NCBI GenBank assembly: GCA_938016235.1
Contig: CALLPU010000099.1
Span: 1 to 6,118 of the forward strand
From: an uncultured Granulosicoccus sp.
GTDB taxonomy: Bacteria > Pseudomonadota > Gammaproteobacteria > Granulosicoccales > Granulosicoccaceae
DNA length: 6,118 nucleotides
Reading direction: 5' to 3'
The translations under genes were made by a program, and so were the position numbers. Shown piece after piece: positions 1-5,492 of the stretch (the first letter of the stretch is position 1; each line of letters starts with the position of its first letter). Below the pieces are notes generated by a model. That model was not told the DNA's origin. It did no database searches and worked only from the letters and a program-made list of their open reading frames with translations.

Positions 1-591
1 GGTCAGGGATACTCAGGCGTACGGTTGAAACTGGACGATACGAGCCGAGCCCCAATCGTTGCGCGTGAGCTGCGACAGGAACTGGGCTTTGATAACTTTG
101 TCAGCGACTGGACCCAGCAGAATGCCAACTATTTTCTCGCGGTGAAAATGGAAAAAACCATGATGTTCATCATTCTGTCGATGATCGTTGCCGTGGCGGC
201 TTTCAACATCATTTCCACGCTAGTCATGCTGGTTCAGGACAAGCAGGCTGATATTGCCATCTTGCGTACCCAGGGTGCATCGCCGAGCAGCATACTGTCC
301 ATTTTTGTTGTACAGGGAACGCTGATCGGTGTCGTTGGTACCGTTGCGGGTCTTATTGGTGGCGTTCTTCTGGCCAGCAACATTGATGTTGTCGTGCCGT
401 TTATCGAACGTTTCACGGGCCCGGTGCTGAATCCTGAGGTGTACTACATTGATGAGATGCCGTCAGATCTGCGCAGCAGCGACGTCATCAAGGTCGGCAT
501 CATGTCATTCGGGTTGTCGTTGCTGGCAACGCTGTATCCGGCATGGCGGGCCTCCAGGACAGATCCTGCAGAAGCTCTGGCTTATGAATAA
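1..591 (+). CDS. lolC: Lipoprotein-releasing ABC transporter permease, LolC/LolE family (3' part)
   Basis: This is the C-terminal 196 residues of an inner-membrane permease that, with LolD, extracts mature lipoproteins from the inner membrane and hands them to periplasmic LolA. The frame is open from base 1, so the true start lies upstream; family members are about 410 residues, so roughly half is present. Visible are the end of the periplasmic domain, a membrane helix encoded at about 163-234, the conserved cytoplasmic segment DIAILRTQGA that contacts the ATPase, a second helix at about 295-378, a short periplasmic stretch, and a last helix at about 487-546. It ends in the family hallmark YPAWRASRTDPAEALAYE. 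LolC, LolE and the single-copy LolF form cannot be told apart from this half. No second permease follows lolD, so a LolF-type homodimer is possible, but a further copy could lie upstream. The lolD gene follows after 18 bp, which implies one operon. Confidence 0.93.
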   Translation, partial: GQGYSGVRLKLDDTSRAPIVARELRQELGFDNFVSDWTQQNANYFLAVKMEKTMMFIILSMIVAVAAFNIISTLVMLVQDKQADIAILRTQGASPSSILSIFVVQGTLIGVVGTVAGLIGGVLLASNIDVVVPFIERFTGPVLNPEVYYIDEMPSDLRSSDVIKVGIMSFGLSLLATLYPAWRASRTDPAEALAYE

Positions 592-609
592 CTGCGTGAG
601 AACATCCTT

Positions 610-1299
610 ATGAATGCTGAGAGTGTGTTGCAGGCGCGGAATCTTGGACGCAGTTACAATCAGGGGGACTTGTCGGTAGACGTGCTACGCGATGTATCGC
701 TCGATATCGTCAAAGGCGAAAGAGTGGGCATTATTGGCAGCTCCGGCAGTGGCAAGAGCACATTGCTGCACTTGCTGGGCGGGCTGGATACGCCCACCAC
801 GGGTTCTGTCACGGTTGACGGGGTAGAGCTTGCAAACCTGAATCAGGCTGAAAAAGGGCGGCTGCGCAATCGCTGCGTGGGTTTTGTGTATCAGTTTCAT
901 CACCTGCTTCCAGAATTCAGCGCCATGGAGAATGTCAGTATGCCGTTGCTGATTGGTGGTCAATCCAAGAACGAGGCAGCACGCGCCGCCACTGAGCTTC
1001 TGGAGCGCGTCGGCCTGGGTCAACGACTCAGACACAAACCGGCGGAGCTCTCTGGTGGAGAGCGTCAGCGTGCAGCGATTGCGCGTGCACTGGTCAATCG
1101 TCCCAAAGTGGTTCTGGCGGATGAGCCAACCGGCAATCTGGATGAAGACACAGCCAGCCGCGTCTATGAGCTGCTACTGGAACTTAACCGTGATCTGGGT
1201 ACCAGCTTTCTGGTTGTGACGCATGACACGGGTCTGGCTGCCAAGATGGATCGCGTGTTGCAGCTGACCCATGGCGAATTACAGTCACTGGCTGTCTGA
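610..1299 (+). CDS. lolD: Lipoprotein-releasing system ATP-binding protein LolD
   Basis: This is the cytoplasmic ATPase that powers lipoprotein release by the LolCDE (or LolDF) complex. The 229 residues match the usual LolD length, so it looks complete. In order it shows Walker A GSSGSGKST (43-51), the Q-loop within FVYQFHHLLPEF (Q95), which is a strong LolD signature, the ABC signature LSGGERQR (148-155), Walker B VVLADEPT (167-174) with catalytic E172, the D-loop GNLD (175-178) and the switch histidine in VVTH (H205). All nucleotide-binding residues are intact. The ATG at 610 is chosen because the ABC fold begins a few residues later; a weak GTGAG at 596-600 could be the ribosome binding site. 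It lies 18 bp after the permease gene. Its last 15 bp overlap the 3' end of the convergent DUF2062 gene. Related MacB- or FtsE-type ATPases are excluded by the LolD-like Q-loop and the neighbouring permease. Confidence 0.97.
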   Translation: MNAESVLQARNLGRSYNQGDLSVDVLRDVSLDIVKGERVGIIGSSGSGKSTLLHLLGGLDTPTTGSVTVDGVELANLNQAEKGRLRNRCVGFVYQFHHLLPEFSAMENVSMPLLIGGQSKNEAARAATELLERVGLGQRLRHKPAELSGGERQRAAIARALVNRPKVVLADEPTGNLDEDTASRVYELLLELNRDLGTSFLVVTHDTGLAAKMDRVLQLTHGELQSLAV

Positions 1300-1863
1300 G
1301 ATCGTCAGCGCGCGTTTTCTGTGTCGGCGCTGACGCCAGCGCCGAATGGCGTGCACACGCCAGATCAGCAAGGTGGCGGCAAATCCCAGCACGGCAGACA
1401 GGCTGGCGCAGAAGAGCATGCCAGTAAGTAACGTGGGCCATGCGTAACCTGCGCTGGTCAACAGGCTCTGGGTAGAGAAATTCAATGGTTCCGCAAACAC
1501 GGGTTTGCCCAGAATCATTGACCCGCTGCGCCAAGCTGCATACAGTAGGGGTGCAAAGGTCAAAGGATTGGTGAACCACACCATGACCACGGAGACAGGC
1601 ACATGGACGCGCATCACAGCCGAAATTATGGCTGCCAGAAGCATCTGCATGGGAATCGGAACCCAGCTGATGAACAACCCCACTGCAACCCCACCGGCCA
1701 CCGATCGTCGGTTGAGATGCCACACCATCGGCTGGGCGAAGGTATCCCTGACCCAGCGCCTGACAGCGTCGGGTTTGTCGTCCTTGCCGCCGAGCTGCAC
1801 GTGCAGCTTCTGGCGCAACGTGGTTGCATCTGGCAGACGATCTCTAAGCCAGTTACCAGGCAT
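1285..1863 (-). CDS. DUF2062 family inner-membrane protein
   Basis: A 192-residue membrane protein of the DUF2062 family, whose function I do not know. Family features visible are a short soluble N-terminus resembling the family start (MPGNWLRDRLPDATTLRQ), the conserved block VWHLNRRSVAGGVAVGLF (48-65) running into WVPIPMQMLLAA, the motif WFTNPLTFAPLLY (96-108), a further hydrophobic stretch at about 143-169, and a strongly basic cytoplasmic-type tail (RRWRQRRHRKR, 174-184). I chose the ATG at 1863 because it aligns with the usual family N-terminus. An in-frame ATG at 1905 adds 14 residues, and one at 2007 would run into comEC and is unlikely. No clear Shine-Dalgarno sequence precedes either of the first two starts. 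The gene is convergent with lolD (15-bp overlap of the 3' ends) and divergent from comEC. A DUF2062 gene between lol and comEC is, from memory, a recurring arrangement, which hints at an envelope role without defining one. Confidence 0.88.
   Translation of the reverse strand: MPGNWLRDRLPDATTLRQKLHVQLGGKDDKPDAVRRWVRDTFAQPMVWHLNRRSVAGGVAVGLFISWVPIPMQMLLAAIISAVMRVHVPVSVVMVWFTNPLTFAPLLYAAWRSGSMILGKPVFAEPLNFSTQSLLTSAGYAWPTLLTGMLFCASLSAVLGFAATLLIWRVHAIRRWRQRRHRKRALTISDSQ
1324..1345. repeat. GC-rich inverted repeat downstream of lolD
   Basis: The arms TCGGCGCTG (1324-1332) and CAGCGCCGA (1337-1345) form a perfect 9-bp stem with the loop ACGC, 24 bp after the lolD stop codon. An alternative pairing, CGTCAGCGC (1303-1311) with GCGCTGACG (1327-1335), uses some of the same bases and cannot form at the same time. 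No T-run follows on the plus strand, so it is not a textbook terminator, although it could protect or end the lolD message. On the minus strand it encodes part of the arginine-rich tail of the DUF2062 protein, whose CGC/CGG codons may explain it. Confidence 0.6.
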
Positions 1864-1897
1864 GTTCAGAGCATCAGTAGGGATACACGGGTCGTTC

Positions 1898-1927
1898 TTT
1901 ACCATAACGTCGTTACAGAAATAATAT
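1898..1927 (+). promoter_or_regulatory. Possible sigma70-type promoter for the comEC operon
   Basis: The divergent intergenic region contains TTTACC (1898-1903) and TAATAT (1922-1927) separated by 18 bp. Each matches the sigma70 consensus at four of six positions. It lies in the only AT-rich patch of the region, about 30-60 bp before the candidate comEC starts. The match is weak and read by eye only. Confidence 0.25.
1905..1915. promoter_or_regulatory. Small palindrome in the comEC/DUF2062 divergent region
   Basis: TAACGTCGTTA is a perfect inverted repeat of 5-bp arms around one central base. It falls between the -35 and -10 candidates for comEC and next to the minus-strand start candidate. 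This is where a repressor site would sit, but an 11-bp palindrome can occur by chance and I do not recognise it as a known operator. Confidence 0.2.
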
Positions 1928-1949
1928 TGAGTTTTTCTGACCCGTTCAG
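1921..1949 (-). promoter_or_regulatory. Possible promoter for the DUF2062 gene
   Basis: On the minus strand, TATTAT (complement of 1921-1926) matches the -10 consensus at five of six positions, with only a poor -35 candidate near 1943-1949. Transcription would begin near 1914, leaving almost no leader before the ATG at 1905 but about 50 nt before the ATG at 1863. This mildly favours the 1863 start. It shares its AT-rich core with the comEC promoter candidate. Confidence 0.22.
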
Positions 1950-1955
1950 TGCGCG

Positions 1956-4460
1956 ATGTCCGGTTGCAGGTGTTTCGGGCAGAACATGACGCTGCCACAC
2001 GTGGCACTGGGGTGGTTGCTCAGCGTCGTGATAGTGCTGCAGCAGGCGGCATTGCCCGGAACTGGGACGTTGATCAGCCTGTTTTTTCTTGTTGTGATCG
2101 CGGCCTGGCGAATACCTGCGATACGATCTTTGGTAACAGGTGCCATCGTGGGGCTGGCCGTGTTGAGCATTGCGCTGAATCACGTGCATGCCCGGCAACT
2201 GACCCAGGCACAGGTGTCCTCGGATCTACGCCTGCAGGTACGGGTCAGCAGCCTGCCGGTGAAGACGGCCTACGGGATTCGATTCGCTGCTGAGGTGATT
2301 CGCTGCGAATCCTGTGTATCAACGTTCGGCCCTAAGCGAGTGATGCTGAACTGGTACAGCCACTCGCCAGCGCTCAGCGCAGGTGATCATTGGGCGTTGA
2401 CGGTCCGTCTCAAGCCGATCACCAGTCTTCGCAATCCCGGTGGTTTTGACCGTGCACAGTGGTCGCTGGTTAATGGTATGCACGCCCGGGGCTATGTCAG
2501 ACCCTCCCCTGAAGCGCGGAGGCTGGTTTCCAACTCGGCTGTCGACCTGACGTCAATACGAGCGGCACTCGCCAGAACGATGCGTGAAAATCCATCGGCT
2601 ACTGAGACGGTTGGGGTGGTGGAAGCGCTGACACTGGGCATCAAATCCGGCATTGATGAGACTACCTGGAATCTTTTGAGAGACACAGGCACGTCGCACT
2701 TGCTGGCGATCTCGGGGTTGCACGTTTCGCTGTTGGCCGGCTGGGCATACTGGGCAGCGAGAGTCCTGTTGCGGCCTGTCTCGACATTTCCATCACGACC
2801 AGGGCGTCCGCGGCGTCAAATCGATAGCCGCGTGCTGGCTCTGTTCTGCGGTTTTCTGGTGGCGTTGTGCTACGCGCTGCTTGCCGGTTTCGCTCTGCCG
2901 GTTCAGCGGGCCATCATCATGTTACTGGTGTGGGCCGTGGCGAGCTGGCGTTTCAGGGCTTTGTCTCCTCTGGCGGGTTTATCACTGGCGATGCTGAGCG
3001 TGCTGGCTGGCAACGTGTTCAGCCCGTTAAGTGCCGGGCTATGGTTATCGTTCGGTACCGTTGCTGCCATTTTCTATCTACACCGCGGCCACCAGATCGG
3101 TGTTCAAGCCACAGAAAAACCCGGCACGCCCGGCCTGATCGCTCATGGTCTGGATGTGTGGCATCGGTATTGTTGGGCAGCGCTCAGAACTCACCTGATG
3201 CTTGGGCTTGCCTTGATACCGGTGAGCGCCTGGTTTTTTCAGTCAGGCTCTTTGGTTGCCCCGATTGCCAACCTGGTGGCAGTGCCGTTTGTCGGATTCA
3301 TTGTGGTGCCTCTTTGCTTCACCGCGCTGCTGACCAGTGCAATAGGCAGTGGTCTGACGGATAGTGTTTTGCACATTGCCCAAGGCGCTATTGACGTGCT
3401 GATTTTATTTCTGCAACACATGGCGGCGCTGGAAATGAGCTCACTGACATTGTCGTTGCCTCATTCCGGCGTCATGGCGTTGTGTCTTGCTGGCGTTATC
3501 GTCGGGCTCTCGCCAAAAGGCGGTGGCTTTCGCTGGTTTGCCATTCCGCTTCTACTGCCGGCGGTCATGTTCAACACGCAAAGCTCAGTCGAGGATGGCT
3601 TTGAGGTTCACGTGCTGGATGTGGGCCAGGGGTTGTCAGCGCTGGTGCTTACGGATAGTCACACCCTGTTGTTCGACACCGGCGGCAAGGCCAGCTCGTC
3701 ACGGAGTATGGTCGAGTCGGTTGTGTTGCCTTATCTGTACTCGCTGGGTCGGCGCAGCATTGACACGCTGGTGGTGTCGCATGGCGATGAAGATCACGCG
3801 TTCGGCGTGGCAGATGTATTGCGCCGGTTTCCTGACGTTCGTCTGGTGGTGGGGTCCGGCTTGCCATCTGAGTATCGCGAGCTGGCCGAACCCTGTGCCG
3901 CTGGCCTGACATGGCAACATGACGACGTGCATTTCAGCATCGTCCATCCTGGCGCGCTCGACAGTGGCTCGGATAATGATCGCTCCTGCGTGCTGCTGGT
4001 GCATTTTGGTGCCAGTCGAGCCTTGTTGACCGGTGATATTGAGCGTGGCGCTGAACAGGCATTGTCGAGGCGGCTGGGTCGGTTTCCGATTGATCTCATG
4101 ACAGCGCCGCATCACGGGAGCAATACGTCTTCTACCCATGAACTGCTGTCCATGTTGTCGCCTGCGCACGTTGTTTTTTCCGCTGGGGCAGGCAACCGTT
4201 ATGGATTTCCTCACGCCGCGGTACAATTGCGCTATAAATTATCGGGTACAAGGCAGTACACAACCGGCACGGTGGGTGCAGTGTCGTTTGATTTCGGCCG
4301 CAGCGGTTTGCTCGGTAACCCTGCCACCTGGTGGCAGACACGCCGTCGCTTCTGGCACGGTTTCATTAATCCGGCTTGTTCTGAGTTGTTTGCAGGGCAG
4401 GCTCTCGTTGTGCGCAAGCTTGAGCTTGCGCAGAAAGGACAAGCGCTGTGTGGGAAATAG
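1956..4460 (+). CDS. comEC: DNA internalization-related competence protein ComEC/Rec2
   Basis: This is the polytopic inner-membrane channel that carries single-stranded DNA into the cytoplasm during natural transformation. With the ATG at 1956 it has 834 residues; a second ATG at 1986 (824 residues) starts directly before the first membrane helix and is at least as plausible. In order: hydrophobic helices at about 13-77; a periplasmic DUF4131/OB-fold region (about 90-185) with the conserved NPGGFD motif (160-165); the competence membrane domain (about 220-540) with hallmark HLLAISGLHVSLL (248-260) and many helices; and a C-terminal metallo-beta-lactamase domain (about 548-780). The latter shows DVGQG (555-559), LLFDTGG (571-577), SHGDEDH (608-614), LLTGD (690-694) and APHHGSN (717-723), so the metal ligands of a nuclease-like site appear present. 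A tail of about 50 residues follows the domain. There is no frameshift, and the length is normal for proteobacterial ComEC. Its last 13 bp overlap exbB, so it probably shares a transcript with the downstream genes. Confidence 0.95.
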   Translation: MSGCRCFGQNMTLPHVALGWLLSVVIVLQQAALPGTGTLISLFFLVVIAAWRIPAIRSLVTGAIVGLAVLSIALNHVHARQLTQAQVSSDLRLQVRVSSLPVKTAYGIRFAAEVIRCESCVSTFGPKRVMLNWYSHSPALSAGDHWALTVRLKPITSLRNPGGFDRAQWSLVNGMHARGYVRPSPEARRLVSNSAVDLTSIRAALARTMRENPSATETVGVVEALTLGIKSGIDETTWNLLRDTGTSHLLAISGLHVSLLAGWAYWAARVLLRPVSTFPSRPGRPRRQIDSRVLALFCGFLVALCYALLAGFALPVQRAIIMLLVWAVASWRFRALSPLAGLSLAMLSVLAGNVFSPLSAGLWLSFGTVAAIFYLHRGHQIGVQATEKPGTPGLIAHGLDVWHRYCWAALRTHLMLGLALIPVSAWFFQSGSLVAPIANLVAVPFVGFIVVPLCFTALLTSAIGSGLTDSVLHIAQGAIDVLILFLQHMAALEMSSLTLSLPHSGVMALCLAGVIVGLSPKGGGFRWFAIPLLLPAVMFNTQSSVEDGFEVHVLDVGQGLSALVLTDSHTLLFDTGGKASSSRSMVESVVLPYLYSLGRRSIDTLVVSHGDEDHAFGVADVLRRFPDVRLVVGSGLPSEYRELAEPCAAGLTWQHDDVHFSIVHPGALDSGSDNDRSCVLLVHFGASRALLTGDIERGAEQALSRRLGRFPIDLMTAPHHGSNTSSTHELLSMLSPAHVVFSAGAGNRYGFPHAAVQLRYKLSGTRQYTTGTVGAVSFDFGRSGLLGNPATWWQTRRRFWHGFINPACSELFAGQALVVRKLELAQKGQALCGK
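4411..4432. repeat. Perfect inverted repeat (hairpin) before the exbB ribosome binding site
   Basis: The arms TGCGCAAGCT (4411-4420) and AGCTTGCGCA (4423-4432) are perfectly complementary around a TG centre. As RNA this gives a 9-bp stem with a TTGA loop. It lies within the last codons of comEC and ends one base before the AAAGGA of exbB. No T-run follows on either strand, so it is not a canonical intrinsic terminator. It could affect exbB translation, act as an RNA processing site, or be incidental to the codons. Confidence 0.8.
4434..4439 (+). promoter_or_regulatory. Ribosome binding site of the exbB-like gene
   Basis: AAAGGA lies 8 nt before the GTG at 4448 and is the clearest Shine-Dalgarno sequence in the window. 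It supports the GTG start inside the end of comEC over any later start, because the protein's first membrane helix begins within about ten residues of this GTG. Confidence 0.7.
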
Positions 4461-5077
4461 TTACTGCAGGTGGATGGCTGATGTTGCCGATCGTGGCGTG
4501 TTCAATCGTCGCACTGGCTATCGTTGGAGAGCGTTTTTTCACTCTGAGAGCGGAAAAGGTTCTGCCGACAAACCTCGTCGCCGATGTCTGGCGGATGGCC
4601 AGTACGCGCCAGCTCACCGAAGACAAGGTAAAAGAGATACAGCAGGCTTCGCCACTGGGCCGAGTGCTGGCTGCCGGCCTGCACAACCGCACGCAGGATC
4701 GCGAGATCATGAAGGCCTCCATTGAAGAGGTAGGCGGTCATGTCGCACACGAGTTGGGACGTTACCTGAACGCGCTGGGAACCATCGCGGCGGTTACCCC
4801 GCTGCTGGGTTTGCTGGGAACCGTTGTTGGCATGATCAGCGTGTTCACGAACATCACGACGGTGGGCGTTGGCAACCCCGCCCAGTTGGCCGGCGGTATT
4901 TCACAGGCTCTGATCACTACAGCTGGCGGGCTTATGGTGGCTATTCCGGCACTCATGTTCCACCGGTATTTTCGGGGCAAGGTTGATGGGCTGGTTGTGG
5001 ATATGGAAAAAGAATCGCTCAAGCTGGTAGACGTGCTGCAAAAACGCCAATCGCAGGCGCGAGTGTCGAGCGCATGA
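4448..5077 (+). CDS. exbB: MotA/TolQ/ExbB proton channel family protein (ExbB-like)
   Basis: This is the inner-membrane stator subunit that, with ExbD, converts the proton gradient into mechanical work on a periplasm-spanning partner. The 209 residues show helix 1 at about 9-29, a cytoplasmic loop (30-105), helix 2 at about 110-135 containing TPLLGLLGTVVGM (117-129), and helix 3 at about 155-176 containing SQALITTAGGLMVAIPAL (152-169). T125 and T158 match, by eye, the pore-lining threonines of E. coli ExbB (T148 and T181). The protein lacks the longer N-terminal extension of E. coli ExbB and is nearer to the short copies found in comEC/msbA loci. The GTG start is supported by AAAGGA 8 nt upstream and lies 13 bp inside comEC. 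It overlaps exbD by ATGA. No tonB, tolA, tolB or pal gene is nearby, so the energised partner is unknown; TolQ is less likely for this reason. Confidence 0.93.
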   Translation: MWEIVTAGGWLMLPIVACSIVALAIVGERFFTLRAEKVLPTNLVADVWRMASTRQLTEDKVKEIQQASPLGRVLAAGLHNRTQDREIMKASIEEVGGHVAHELGRYLNALGTIAAVTPLLGLLGTVVGMISVFTNITTVGVGNPAQLAGGISQALITTAGGLMVAIPALMFHRYFRGKVDGLVVDMEKESLKLVDVLQKRQSQARVSSA

Positions 5078-5490
5078 AGTTCAAGCGAGAGCCTCGGGAA
5101 GAGCTGGAGCTGAATCTGACACCACTGATCGATGTGGTATTCCTGCTGTTGATATTCTTTATGGTGTCAACGACCTTTCAGAAAGAGTCGGAAATCTCAT
5201 TGCAGCTACCTCGGGCAACTGATACGGAAACGCAGAGCCCGCAAGAGCGTATCGAAGTGATTATCAATGCGGCGGGGCGTTATTACATCAACGATCAAGA
5301 GCTGGTTAAGTCAGATGTGGCCAGTTTGCAAAATGCGCTGTACAAGGTATCCGGCGGGCAACGGGATATTCCGTTGACCGTTCGCGCAGACGCACAAGCG
5401 CCGCATCAGGCCGTGGTTACTGCCATGGACGCCGCCGGGCAACTGGGTATGTTGAGAATGTCCATAGCGACTTCACGAAGCACCGAATAG
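5074..5490 (+). CDS. exbD: ExbD/TolR family biopolymer transport protein
   Basis: This is the partner of the ExbB-like protein and carries the proton-translocating aspartate. It has 138 residues, typical for ExbD. A short cytoplasmic N-terminus rich in charged residues is followed by the hallmark LNLTPLIDVVFLLLIFFMV (13-31), in which D20 matches the essential aspartate of E. coli ExbD (D25). A single membrane helix spans about 17-34. The rest is the periplasmic domain, with the usual pattern ERIEVIINAAGRYYINDQ (58-75) and PLTVRADAQAPHQAVV (100-115). The ATG at 5074 sits in an ATGA overlap with the exbB stop, indicating translational coupling and fixed stoichiometric expression. The msbA GTG follows two bases after its stop. 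ExbD and TolR share this fold; the neighbours favour an ExbD-type name but do not prove which partner it drives. Confidence 0.93.
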   Translation: MKFKREPREELELNLTPLIDVVFLLLIFFMVSTTFQKESEISLQLPRATDTETQSPQERIEVIINAAGRYYINDQELVKSDVASLQNALYKVSGGQRDIPLTVRADAQAPHQAVVTAMDAAGQLGMLRMSIATSRSTE

Positions 5491-5492
5491 GC

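Noticed and set aside
1184..1723. A 179-codon open frame on the minus strand across the lolD 3' end and the DUF2062 gene
   Set aside because: It lies in another frame of the DUF2062 gene on the same strand and its translation resembles no family, while the overlapping frame gives a clear DUF2062 protein.
1864..2007. Longer version of the DUF2062 protein starting at 2007
   Set aside because: The extra residues are unlike the family, and the start would lie within the comEC coding region on the other strand.
3487..3909. A 140-codon plus-strand open frame inside comEC
   Set aside because: It is an out-of-frame shadow of the conserved lactamase domain of ComEC, and its translation is low-complexity and rich in Cys, Trp and Arg.
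3699..4226. A 175-codon minus-strand open frame opposite comEC
   Set aside because: It lies entirely antisense to the well-conserved ComEC nuclease domain and shows no recognisable motif.
4411..4445. Intrinsic terminator at the end of comEC
   Set aside because: The hairpin is followed by GAAAGGAC and not a T-run, and exbB begins within 20 bp.
4138..4725. A 195-codon plus-strand open frame across the comEC/exbB junction
   Set aside because: Both ComEC and ExbB are recognisable in other frames across this interval, and this translation shows no family features.
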